DNA of 35,244 nt, from assembly GCA_025201805.1 (NCBI GenBank), contig MU619248.1, positions 1 through 35,244 of the forward strand, in the 5' to 3' direction. Position 1 is the first letter of the stretch. Every line of letters begins with the position of its first letter. Position numbers and translations under genes: made by a program. Under the pieces are notes generated by a model. The model ran no database searches. It was not told the DNA's origin and worked only from the letters and a program-made list of their open reading frames with translations. Below are positions 10,901-20,202 of this stretch, piece after piece. The DNA is from Parasitella parasitica. Taxonomy: Eukaryota; Mucoromycota; Mucoromycetes; Mucorales; Mucoraceae.

Positions 10901-11596
10901 TGTTGCTTGTTCGGATTGTCACAAAAACATGCACGTGCAGTGCGCCGTAGAAAACAATTATAGATTAGCATTTGAAATACAGCCTTACAATGCTAAAAAT
11001 CATCGCCACAGCGAAAACTACCCCATCATCCCTGCTGGTCTATTCAAGCCTAACTCTGCTTCTGGCATTATGGTCCCTCACATTCTATGTCCTGGCCACA
11101 GCGCCGCTGGAAGGAATCTAATTGGGCTTGACGCTCGTACAACGGACGAGTTACGAGAGGTAAGTTGCATTTGCTGAATGGGCAAACAATAGCGTCGCTG
11201 ACTTGTGCATAATAGACTTCTTTATTCACCTATGCCAAAAACTACAAACGAATCTCCAGCAATAGCACGCCTGCCATGCGACGCTATCTTGCAGCCTCGT
11301 CTTTCTGCCAACCTAAAAAGTCTACAAAGAAAATACCTGCCCCACTTGATGCTGTCATTGACGCGCTGTCAGTAGATGCTTCTTTATCTACTTCAGGCGG
11401 CTCTGGACCTTGCCGTTCTAGAGCCATATTGACATCTCTATCGCCACCGTCCTCTCAATCCTTCTCATGTAACAGGTGTTCGGCGAAATATTCCCCTATA
11501 TGGTGGAGTGCTGATTCTGATCCGTTTTCTTACCAAAGGGTTTGTCAGCGTTGCCACCACAAAGTCAAATCTGAACATCATGTGCATTCAATATAA
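7910..11596 (+). CDS. SNT2: Snt2-like chromatin reader (BAH-PHD-ELM2-SANT-PHD/ePHD)
   Basis: Five exons: 7910-7982, 8055-9011, 9077-9151, 9214-11159 and 11216-11596, closing to 1143 residues. All introns are GT-AG (56-72 nt). Domains in order: BAH (about 15-145, GDHVYLASEHLGEPYYIGRV across the first splice), PHD1 (about 175-221, CCIC...HMSC...CAFC), ELM2 (about 355-430, WPFRYFG then DVDDRIYPRA across the third intron), SANT (about 587-635, WSPVEIEAFE), a GATA-like finger (about 700-745, CMNC...CNDC), PHD2 plus extended PHD (about 804-960), and a C-terminal CNRC...CQRC finger (about 1102-1131). Snt2 family members recruit histone deacetylase or demethylase modules to chromatin in yeasts (Rpd3/Ecm5, Lid2 complex). 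The 75-base third exon is supported by ELM2 continuity. The exon 2 end is low complexity (Ala/Thr repeat, Lys-rich), so that junction is the least certain. Confidence 0.88.
8786..8831 (+). repeat. (GCTGCTACT)n repeat inside SNT2 coding sequence
   Basis: About four copies of a 9-base unit, plus partial units, encode an Ala-Ala-Thr tract in the disordered linker after PHD1. The repeat is in frame, so length changes of whole units would be tolerated. It is probably a polymorphic linker. Confidence 0.75.
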
Positions 11597-11713
11597 CTGT
11601 AAAAAAAAAAAAAAGTCAATCGAGAAACCCCCCTCCCCGCATCTTGCTGTTACATATACATAAACATTTTTATACACTTGTATTGTCTTTGGCTCCGTTG
11701 CATATATACATGT

Positions 11714-11756
<43 letters not shown>

Positions 11757-12130
11757 AAATCTTGATATAATGCATCGTTTTCAATGTTTGCCATGTGCAT
11801 GGAATATCAGAAAAATAGTTGTCGATTGACTCTTCCTAGATGGTCGAGGTGCTGTTTATGTGCCATCATGTACAACTCGATTTGCTAAAAAGAGATACTC
11901 AACAGGAGGAAGTGCATTATTTTAACTGGCCTATTTAAGAGATGGTTGAAGTACAAAAAAGCGATATAGGCTTTTATGATCACATCTGTTATTGCATATG
12001 AATAAACAAAATTTGCCTTCTTATTATCTTCATATATATACATCACGAAACCACCTCACACCTTCCTCACCGCTACTCCAGCAACAAAGTCATCCAATAC
12101 ATTCATTCAAACCAGCTCTTCTTTTAACCT
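11597..12130. other. spacer with (GT)20 microsatellite at 11716-11755
   Basis: An uninterrupted GT dinucleotide run of 40 bases lies about 120 bases after the SNT2 stop. The rest is AT-rich and has no supported gene. Short open frames through the repeat on both strands are repeat artefacts. Confidence 0.8.
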
Positions 12131-12760
12131 TTGGTCCTCTACAATCTATTACAGGTGGTACCTCGCTCTCACAACCAGGCACCTCCTATATCATCCGATC
12201 CATCGACTAATGTGTCCATTCTTCATTCGTTTCTGCAATCCATTCTTTCTACTAACTTTGTCCTTTCTGGTCATTTCTTTGTCCTAGCCAACAATTCTAT
12301 ACCACCATTTAAACTATTACCTCTTTGTTCTAACCGGCATTCTCTCTCCTCTTTTATCTCTTTTTCTAGATGGGCTGGTCTGTGGTCGTTACAAATTCCT
12401 TTGAATGCTCGCAATACTTGGTTCCGGATACTTCACGATAAGATTACAGCCCGCGAAAAGCTATACAAATACAACCCTGCGCTTTGTCCTCACTGTTATC
12501 GCCTCAGCTATCCTCGCTCTTCTTCTATCGAATCCTTTGCCCACTTCTTATTTTATTGTCCTCTCAAATATGAAGTGTGGTCTACTGCATTGGCGACATA
12601 CGTTTCTCCCCCTTCCCTCATTTCATCCAAAGAGAACTAACAACGATGAATTTGAAGTGTCAAATATCCAAGGTTCCAAGATCTACCATTCTTTGCTTGT
12701 ATATACCCTCAGGGTTAATCGTTTCACTCTGTTGTAAGCTTATGTATATGTATAAAAAAT
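12131..12760 (+). pseudogene. 5'-truncated LINE-type reverse transcriptase remnant (zf-RVT end)
   Basis: The 169-residue frame ending at 12640 contains WAGLWSLQIPLNARNTWFRIL, then ITAREKL, CPHC and SFAHFLFYCP followed by a VW. This order matches the zinc-binding region that ends the reverse transcriptase polypeptide of non-LTR retrotransposons (zf-RVT), with C-x2-C and H-x4-C ligands. There is no RT or endonuclease domain upstream, and an in-frame stop lies just before 12131. A shifted frame (12405-12737) continues past the first stop, which suggests a frameshift. I read it as a dead 5'-truncated copy. Its left boundary is uncertain and I did not find a target-site duplication or poly(A) tail. 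Confidence 0.6.
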
Positions 12761-13290
12761 GATTCATTTGATAGCTAGAGTATTCTGGTACATACCGATA
12801 ACATTAGTACTTGATATTTATATAAATCAAGAAAGATTCTGTCCAATAATCTCAAATATGTTTTGTATAATACTTTTGTACAATACTTTTGTTGAAAGAT
12901 CTATTAAAAGCACTTTCATGTACTTTACATGATTGAATTACACCTATTTTACTTGTATCATTTACTGGAGCTTTTGATTTAAAACAAGGTCGACGACAAG
13001 GCAGTATCAAAATGTACGAAAATGGATAATAACTTATCGGGAGCGGCAAAAATAGACTCATCGCTCAGATAGCGATGATCATGCCTGTTTCACTGGCGAT
13101 TATATGCAATTTTTATTTGAAAATATGGTTTTCTGCTGCTAACTTTGAAGCAATGAAGACTAAAATGTATCATGTACGGTCCTCTTACATTTGTCCGAGT
13201 GTAATCATATTGGCTTTTTTTCTGAAAGTTGAAATGGATTTTACAAGTATATACATACAGCTTAAATTTATTTACATGGTAATGGATTCA
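12761..13290. other. AT-rich spacer, no gene seen
   Basis: I found only short open frames without recognisable domains. The region probably contains the transcription end of the Q-rich gene on the minus strand (right side) and decayed repeat sequence. Confidence 0.5.
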
Positions 13291-13402
13291 TTAAAAGCCA
13301 TTTCGTAACCAACTTATAGCATCTTGTTCGGAAACAGCTGAGTAGTTGAATGCACTGGCAGAGAAAGAAGTCTGCGCAGGTAGTTTTTGTTGTTGCTGCT
13401 GC

Positions 13403-13439
<37 letters not shown>

Positions 13440-13948
13440 CCTGCTGTAATTGTTGTTGTAATTGTCGCTCGGCTTGCCGTTGTAGTGCTTGCTGCTGTAA
13501 TAATTGCTGCTGTAGTTGCTGCTGTAGTATTAGTTGCTGTTGCTGATACTGTTGCGCAGGGGGCTGTTGGGGATGTTGTTGCTGTAATACAGGTTTTTCT
13601 AGCAACGAGTTTTTTTTTTTTTATAAGCATTTAAACGCTATAAAACATTATATTGTCTCACCTGATGCTGCTGCTGCTGCTACCCTCTGCAAAGCTTCAG
13701 CCAAAGCATTTCTCTCTTTCTCTAATAGAATTTGATTTTCTTTATCGATTCGTTCTTGCTCAATTTGCCTCTCCTCTTCCTCTTTTTCCCTTTGTGTCTA
13801 CACAAGAATAGTTTATAAAATAGTTGTAAATAATTGCAGAGATTGCAGCACAACTAAAATACTCTACAACAAACTGACTTTTTTGCTGGTACTTTGCTAA
13901 GCGATCCTTCAGTTGGTTTATATTTTGCTTCCTGTCGATAGAGGCCAT
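13291..13948 (-). CDS. small coiled-coil, glutamine-rich protein of unknown function
   Basis: Three exons on the minus strand: 13948-13868, 13797-13662 and 13598-13291, giving 174 residues. Introns are GT-AG; the first 5' site (GTAGAG) was chosen because it alone keeps the heptad-rich frame. Residues about 10-70 form a charged coiled coil (QLKDRLAKYQ, then EKEEEERQIEQERIDKEN and an Ala/Leu-rich end). The last exon is dominated by Gln, including an 18-residue run, and ends in a distinct non-repetitive tail (SAVSEQDAISWLRNGF) that could be a short conserved binding motif. I do not recognise the family. Polyglutamine next to a coiled coil often mediates assembly or transcriptional contacts, but that is only analogy. 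The second and third exon junctions are well supported by frame. Confidence 0.65.
13387..13440 (-). repeat. CAA/CAG trinucleotide tract (polyglutamine)
   Basis: A near-pure CAA/CAG repeat, read on the minus strand, encodes 18 consecutive glutamines in the Q-rich protein. CAA predominates, which may reduce slippage compared with pure CAG. Looser Q-rich sequence continues to about 13590. Confidence 0.85.
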
Positions 13949-14209
13949 TTGTTATCGAGCAATGAAAAAAAGACGATAAAAAAAAAATAGTAGATTGTAG
14001 GGGCGGCTAAAATAGTCTGTGTGTAAGCATTAGTGGCATAGAGCTGTCAATTGTACCTATGTCTCCGAGTTTATACTTTTTCATCCGTTGCGATTAGAAC
14101 AAGATTAAAGTTTTTTTTTAATGTTTCCGAGAAGCATTGTAGAAAAGAAAAGAAGCGTACAATGCTAAATTACATTTATCTTTTTCTTTATTATTCCTTG
14201 GGGAAAGCA

Positions 14210-16082
14210 ATGTTGAAATACTGGATTTATACTTTGGCCCTGTTTTACTGCATCCTTTTCGTGCATGCCACTGATTCAGGTAGACAAGACGAATTTTTAG
14301 AGTACAAATCATAAATTTTCATCCATTTATATAGAGGAAGAATGCGATGAAGACGACTGGGAGTGCTTGGAAGATTTTACTACATTATCGGCATCGTCAT
14401 TTATTACATCGAGCTCGTCTTCGTTTGGAGAGCCCTTATCTACGGTATCCGCAGCTGGTGCTCCAGACGTACTATCTGATTTCCACGAAGCAAAATTAGT
14501 TAAGCCGAAGCCTGATCCTAATAACCCTAGCGGAAGAGAGAGACAGCCAGGCAAAGAAGAGGCTGGGACAGTCCAAGATAAATACAACCAAGATCAAGAT
14601 ATCGATTCGGGATCAGCCGGCCTCGGCGACTCTATTGATGAATCGACAGCTACAGGTCTCAGCAAGGTGGAGGCAGGTGTTCTCAGCGCATGTGGCATAT
14701 TGGTTGTAGCTGGCATTGCTGTGGGTATCTTTGTTTGGAAGAACAATACCAAACGACGCAGTCTTCGACATCAGGATACATCGATGGCAGATCTTGAATA
14801 CAATCATGACTTGGACATGAATGGAGGTGATCCGATGATAGTAAAAGGCTCGACTGTACAAATACCAAGAGCAACCTTGCCGCAGCAGCATAAGCAGCAG
14901 ACGGACGACATTCAGTCGGTAAAATCCGCCGCCACTAGCAACTCTGAAAGTCTTGCTATTATTCAAAAGCAACTGCAGCAAGAGCTAGAGCAAGAAGAAC
15001 GTTTTCAGGTGCTACAGCCTAGAGAGCAGCCAGCTATTAATCTTACGTTACCAGCATTTGAGCGAGATGGAGACGACTTTTTTTCCACTTGGGTGCAGCG
15101 CAACAGTAAGCCCAGCAGCCAGAATGAAATATCACAGCAAATTTCCGAACAGCATGAAACAGCATTTCAAATGCCCAAGTTTGAGCATGCGCTATTTGTT
15201 GCACCCGAGGAGGCTGATCCCATAATTCCCGTCAAGAAGTCTAGAGCAGTGCAGCTCGTTTACAATAACTTGAAAAAAGCCGACGGCATCCAGTCCAACA
15301 GCATTGCAGCTGCTGCCGGTGTGGATACATCGTCCGCTTTCCATACGCCTCAAGTCGGAAAAGAGTATGAGATGGTCAGTTTATCGCCAGGCCAACAAGC
15401 CAATACAGCACCGCGACCCTCTGCACTCGATCCAGCCCATGATCCCACCGCAATCACATACCCCCTACAAAAGTTCTTAAACACCCCGACGACGCAAAGC
15501 TTCAAGTCTCCTGCACAAATCTCTGTTGAACTAGGACATGATGATCAAAACGATGATCAAGACGATGACCAAGTCGATGCCGTCAAAACAGTAGAAAATA
15601 AGCAAGATGCCTTTGGAGCTGTGTACACTGCTGAAAAGACTGGCGCTTCCTCTGTGCCGGATTTGGGGCAGCAGCTGAGCAAGATACTCCGCCACCCAGA
15701 CCAAACCAAGACAATACCGGCTGCCATGGTCGACATAGACTTGCATGAACATACCAGCAGATCAGCAGCACACATCAAAAAGGCCCACGATGAGCTCGAG
15801 TATGGTAAGCAGCCATTTTTGAGCCCACTTGATTTACCTGACGATCGATATATCCCAATGCGTGATGCGGCTGGGCCGCCTCTGATGTCTCGGGCTCAAA
15901 TACTAGCCGATCCTGTCCGCAGACTGGGTCAAGATGAGATTGCGCTCTGGGAGCAGAAATGCCGTAAAAAGGAGCTAAAGCGACTTTCTTGCGAAATGTG
16001 GGACGAACAAGTGCAGAGAGAAGAGGTTGAAGATATCGTGCGCTATTACGGCCAGCAAGAAGAACAGAAGGATATTCCGTGA
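14210..16082 (+). CDS. orphan single-pass (type I) membrane protein
   Basis: Two exons, 14210-14279 and 14335-16082, give 605 residues; the intron is 55 nt, GT-AG. An in-frame ATG at 14162 would add 16 residues, but the ATG at 14210 gives a clean signal peptide (MLKYWIYTLALFYCILFVHA). The mature N-terminus is acidic with two cysteines (EECDEDDWEC), then Ser/Thr-rich. One transmembrane segment (VLSACGILVVAGIAVGIFVW, about residues 139-158) is followed by a KRR stop-transfer sequence. The long cytoplasmic tail is Gln/Asp-rich and disordered. Near the C-terminus a more ordered stretch (DDRYIPMRD, then ILADPVRRLGQDEIALWEQK) leads into a short coiled coil (to about 600). The layout resembles fungal cell-wall sensors, but no WSC or Mid2 motif is visible, so function is unknown. 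It converges with the F-box gene; the stops are 91 bases apart. Confidence 0.72.
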
Positions 16083-16173
16083 TTGCTGTGCATTTTCCCT
16101 GTCGGGAGAGACAGAGTTTTATTTACATTGATTATTAGTACCGTATACGGGGAGCTTTTTTTTTTTCTGTCTC

Positions 16174-17682
16174 TTAATAAAATTCTTGTAAATCAAACAC
16201 GACAATAGTACCCCTCTCTGTTCCAAAGCACACAATCTCTTCTTGCGGCGAAACAGCTGACGCTACAATGGCGCTATCAAAGCCTCCTAGTGTGATGCAG
16301 CTCTTTGGAGATTTCAAGTCCCAAATCATTGCCGTTCGATCTCCTGAGGTCGTAATTATTTTCGAGTGTACGGTAGCTGGTGAAATGGACCAGATAGTGC
16401 CGCGATGGATGTTGGGCGCTGCGACGTAGGTTTTCTCTAAACCGGGTATCGAGCACAGTGTGATTGTGGCATCCTGTAACCCAGCATAAATGACGAGCGG
16501 TGGAATTTGGACAGGTCTTTTAGCGGCGAGGAGTGGGTTTGACCACAAAGAGGCTGCTGTTGCTTTGGTTCCATCGTACACAGCCATGGCAGTAACTGGT
16601 CCGTTTGTGCCCATGATGCTGTTGATGACCTGGGGGGTATCCTCTTGTATCGAGCTTTTCAGATCCCAAACAAAGATATTTCGATCGCTAGAGCCAGAAA
16701 TGATGTAGCCTGCCGTGTTATTTTTGATTGACGCGGTGTCTAATTCTGATTGACAGTACTCTAACGGGATTGATGCGCAAAATGCCAGTGATATGATTGT
16801 GTTTTCTTGACCGTGCAAGATGCGAAGACATGCGCTGTCCGCTGTATTCCAGATCCGAATGGTGCGATCTGTTGATCCACTGACGAGCAGCAATTTGCCG
16901 TCTGATGCAGCTGAGGGCGCAAATACGAGAGAAGTAACTGGACCTTCGTGTCCTTGCAGTAGATTCAGCTGTTTAAAGGTGACGATATCGTGGATAGCGA
17001 TTGTGGTATCTGAGGAGCCAGAGGCTAACAAGTGGTTATGACGAGTAAGACATGATACATGCTTTTTGTGAGCGTTTAGGCTAGTTACGTACTGATTAGA
17101 CTGAGCATTCCAGACGTGTATCGAACCATCCACATCTCCTGAAAACACACGGGTCAAATGAGCTGCTAACAGACTCAAGATCGGCCCTTTGTTGTAGTGC
17201 AGCTCGTATCTTTTGCTCTGAAATACTTTCCAGTTCCTTGTCACTGTCATTGATCGCTTGAATGCATTGAAAAAGACGAACGCTGTGCCATCCCCATCGG
17301 TTACAACGGTATCTGATGGTACGATGCTGCACTCGTGACATATAGGCTTCCATACACAATCATGGCTTACTTTTCTATTCCAGTCTTTTGACACTACGCG
17401 ATGGTTAAATACAGCAGTGCTGCTACAGATAGACTTACCCAATCTAAGTTGGCATAGCTCCTGCGGCGAAAAGTGCTGGAAGACTAAAAGGGCTGTGCTG
17501 ATGGGCAGTCTTTGAATAATGTCGCAAGACCCAATTTGCTCAAGAAATTTGATCAGTTCTCTGCGTTCGTAAGCGTTCAATGCGTCCCCAAGCTTTGCTT
17601 TGATTAGTTCTAGGTTTTTTGATCTGCATACTTTCTTGTTATTTTCTGGCGAATTCGACATTTTCACATTATGATCAAGCAT
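16174..17682 (-). CDS. F-box/WD40-repeat protein (SCF substrate adaptor)
   Basis: Minus-strand gene that reads as one 502-residue ORF but very probably has two exons, 17682-17439 and 17393-16174, giving 487 residues. Removing the 45-nt segment (GTAAGT...TAG) restores an ordinary F-box: LPISTALLVFQHFSPQEL, then CQLRLVSKDWNRK and VWKPICHE (about residues 56-105). Beta-propeller repeats follow from about 150 to the C-terminus, with clear repeats ending SGDVDGSIHVWN, SGSTDRTIRIWN, SGSSDRNIFVWD and TSGDRTAMIWD. F-box/WD40 proteins of the Cdc4/Met30/Pof1 type recruit phosphorylated substrates to SCF ubiquitin ligases; which member this is cannot be decided here. The second in-frame ATG (17661) has a better context (A at -3) and may be the true start. 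A T-run of about 23 lies about 30 bases upstream. Confidence 0.88.
   Translation of the reverse strand: MLDHNVKMSNSPENNKKVCRSKNLELIKAKLGDALNAYERRELIKFLEQIGSCDIIQRLPISTALLVFQHFSPQELCQLRLGKSICSSTAVFNHRVVSKDWNRKVSHDCVWKPICHECSIVPSDTVVTDGDGTAFVFFNAFKRSMTVTRNWKVFQSKRYELHYNKGPILSLLAAHLTRVFSGDVDGSIHVWNAQSNQYVTSLNAHKKHVSCLTRHNHLLASGSSDTTIAIHDIVTFKQLNLLQGHEGPVTSLVFAPSAASDGKLLLVSGSTDRTIRIWNTADSACLRILHGQENTIISLAFCASIPLEYCQSELDTASIKNNTAGYIISGSSDRNIFVWDLKSSIQEDTPQVINSIMGTNGPVTAMAVYDGTKATAASLWSNPLLAAKRPVQIPPLVIYAGLQDATITLCSIPGLEKTYVAAPNIHRGTIWSISPATVHSKIITTSGDRTAMIWDLKSPKSCITLGGFDSAIVASAVSPQEEIVCFGTERGTIVVFDLQEFY
17394..17438 (-). other. stop-free 45-nt intron inside the F-box gene
   Basis: The segment begins GTAAGT, contains TTTAAC near its end and finishes CGTAG. 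It is a multiple of three and has no stop codon, so the ORF stays open through it. The 15 residues it would encode interrupt the F-box helix between CQLRL and VSKDW. Confidence 0.85.
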
Positions 17683-18255
17683 ATAGAGAAGAAATTATCG
17701 CGAGGAGGGTTTTTTTTTTTTTTTTTTTTTTTCCACAAAAAAAAACACAGCCGTCTTTGTGCTGTTTTGTGCCACCAATTTGGTTTTGTTTTGTCAACAT
17801 TTCACCGTTTCTCAAATGCTACTCGAGTGCAACAGTTGTGGAAATTACACAACTAAACCAAACTTGCCGCAAACTTTAGATGCTCGCACTGCATTCCTTT
17901 TCTTTTTTGTGTAAATCCTCAAAGTAAATCGCAGCCTACAGGGCAAAAAACTGTGCTGTCGATATGCAAAAGCTGGCACAAACAGCATTCTCTTGAACTT
18001 GTGCTTTGCCTGCTTGACATTGGAGTGCCCATCCACGGATGCTGGATGCTGGATGCTGGGTGCTGGATGCTGGATGCTGGATGCTCCCTTTAGGCAGGTC
18101 GACGTCATGAATAACACCCTCCTCAGTCTATCCAAGCCCTCTTTCTTTCAAAAGCCCGTCTCTCCGGGGTAATTCCTTTACTTTATTTATCCAACATTCA
18201 GTATCTTGCTCCCTCTGATACGATATCTTACACCCCACTCTTTTAATTATATACA
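17683..18255. other. divergent intergenic region (F-box gene / complex I gene)
   Basis: This region separates two divergently transcribed genes and should hold both promoters. It contains a T-run (17710-17732), a 7-bp tandem array at 18037-18085 and a C/T-rich leader before 18256. No gene is supported here. Confidence 0.6.
18037..18085 (+). repeat. 7-bp tandem array, unit GGATGCT, 7 copies
   Basis: Seven consecutive 7-mers, six identical and one with A to G (GGGTGCT). The array lies about 170 bases upstream of the complex I gene start. Its core GATGCTGG recurs in the 10-bp array at 25681-25766. Confidence 0.9.
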
Positions 18256-18732
18256 ATGTCTTCCACCACAGAGCCTTGGGAATATCCTGAACACAAGCAA
18301 TTTGAACGGTAAGATGGCACAAGCACACTACTAAATCCGTTTTATTGATAAATGTTTCTTTTTTTTTTAGCGTCCCTACATTGGACCAAGTTGACCCTAA
18401 CGACCGTAAAGGTGATTATTATTTTGATGCCCTCGTAACATGCACAAATGAGTTTTAACGAAACGCCCTTGTAACAGCCATCTATGCTGCTCGCAATCAA
18501 AAAATCCGTGATGACTGGGTCAAGGCTATGGAGGCCCGTATCATCAAAGAGAAATTAGACGAATGCTATAGAACTGAAGGTGTCAACCACTGTAAGCAGA
18601 TTTCCTCCCTACTCACTATCCATGTTTTACTGATGATTCCATAATTTAGACAAGAGCTGTCGTGATTTAGCTGACATGTACCTTGCATCCATCAAGACAC
18701 ACAGAGTAGAGGGATTTCGCAAGAACGCATAA
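18256..18732 (+). CDS. NADH:ubiquinone oxidoreductase 12 kDa subunit (NDUFB10/PDSW-type)
   Basis: Four exons: 18256-18308, 18371-18411, 18478-18591 and 18650-18732, giving a 96-residue protein. The introns are 58-66 nt and GT-AG; each is placed by continuous frame and family match. The protein matches the fungal 12 kDa (Neurospora NUO-12.3 type) subunit of respiratory complex I: PTLDQVDPNDRKA, then ARNQKIRDDWVKAMEARI, then CYRTEGVNHYKSC and LADMYLASI. The two cysteines in the CX11C spacing are those expected to form the intermembrane-space disulfide in the human homologue NDUFB10. No cleavable presequence is visible, as is usual for this subunit. A poly(A) signal AATAAA lies at 18774. Confidence 0.9.
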
Positions 18733-20126
18733 TTTATATTTCGAATAACTATTACATCCAACAATCCACCAGCAATAAAACGCAGTTATTAGCGACAATA
18801 CACACTGATTGAGCCGACCATTCGCTATATATACATATATATGGGGCTCTGTTTGATGAAAAAGGCTGTTATGGCTTGATGGGTGCACAATGTATGCGGA
18901 GCGTGCTCCAATGCTTAGGCCATTTCATGGCATTAGAAATGAATCTAATGGCAAGCGTGCTACAAATGCTTGATATAGTAGCGTTGGTCTATTCTTTACT
19001 ACGGGAAGGGCGATTTACACTTTACTGATGAAATCATAAAGAAATATCAATGTTAGATACTGCCTTGATTAGAGCAGACCATGCCCGGTTACTCTTGTCT
19101 TCCCCGCATAGCCTCTAGCTTTGCAATTACGACAAATATCAAATGCTTTCAACAAATGTACTGAGGCATGAAAAGACATTATTCATTTTGGATGTCTTTT
19201 GTTCACAGAATGACAAAATTATCAAAGCAACAACTTTTTTCTTCTTCTTCTTCGATTTTCATATAGTAGCTTGCTGTTTCATTTTTCTTTTTCCATGTAT
19301 CATTCAAAGCCAAACAGTCTCTCTAAAATATGGATCATTTCCTGTAGAACTTGTGTCTGTTGAATAATACGAGTCTTTTTTTCTTTCTTTTTTTTTTTTC
19401 AAACAAGGTATGCGAATGGCACGATTAGAATTGAGAATAGATTGTTAGTGGCTCCGGTGTGTCAAGATTTCTAAATTCCAGAAATTTTAGTAACTGAATT
19501 TTCGTTTTTTTAGCCCAATAATAATTTTAAAGCATCTTACAATAATAAAGAAAAATCATTATAACTAATCAAAGTGTATAAAAGTATGTATACTTTTTTT
19601 CAATTTGTGCGTATTTTTTAAACTAGAGCATAGACTAAACTATAAACATGGTCTTAAAATTAAGTGTTTTTTTTTTTTTTCATAAAGGACTTTGATGTTT
19701 TGTACATTGCACGGTTTGAAAAGCAGGTTTGAATCGTGTAATTCATTGCGTCAAAGCCTCCCTGAACAATTAATACTCTAAGCCAATCTTTTATATAATA
19801 GATGTGTCATAGGTATATGCAACGTTGGATTCATCGTTACGCATTTATGAATCGGACCCACCAAAGAAGCAAGGGGTAGTCAGTTTATATCGTCAACCTT
19901 TTAATTATCCTTTTTCTGCATTGTACATCATGACCCCAAGTCAAAATACATGCTGAACTCACGATGGCATTGTACGCAGAATATATATGTATTTTTTTTT
20001 TTTTCTTGAATATAATTCTGCATCGGCTGATATTTCTTAGATGTAATATATGCATTTGAAGCAAACCATGACAGCATTTTGTCATGTATGATACCGCTAT
20101 GCATACAATTTTAAAGATCTAAAGCC
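18733..20126. other. 1.4-kb AT-rich spacer, no gene seen
   Basis: The left end holds the 3' UTR of the complex I gene. Two related segments near 18898 and 18954 share GCGTGCT followed a few bases later by AATGCTT, in a local near-duplication. Several T-runs occur (about 19230, 19390, 19667 and 19993). Open frames are short, without domains. I found no tRNA. Confidence 0.55.
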
Positions 20127-20134
20127 TATAAAAG
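20127..20134 (+). promoter_or_regulatory. TATA box of the fucosidase gene
   Basis: TATAAAAG lies about 70 bases upstream of the ATG at 20203. The close spacing fits the core promoter of a strongly inducible secreted enzyme, though inducibility itself is inference. Confidence 0.6.
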
Positions 20135-20202
20135 GGAGCAAATAACCCTTGAATGCCCCCCTTTAAACCACATAAATTCTGCTCTTTTTCAGTATACATA
20201 CA

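Noticed and set aside
11588-11829. Open frames through the GT microsatellite on both strands
   Set aside because: They are made mostly of Cys-Val or Thr-His repeats from the dinucleotide run.
13346-13634. Plus-strand poly-Cys and poly-Val/Ala open frames
   Set aside because: They are antisense reflections of the CAA/CAG repeat in the minus-strand Q-rich gene.
19715-19750. GGTTTGAATC resembling a tRNA T-loop
   Set aside because: No acceptor stem, anticodon arm or D-arm can be built around it.
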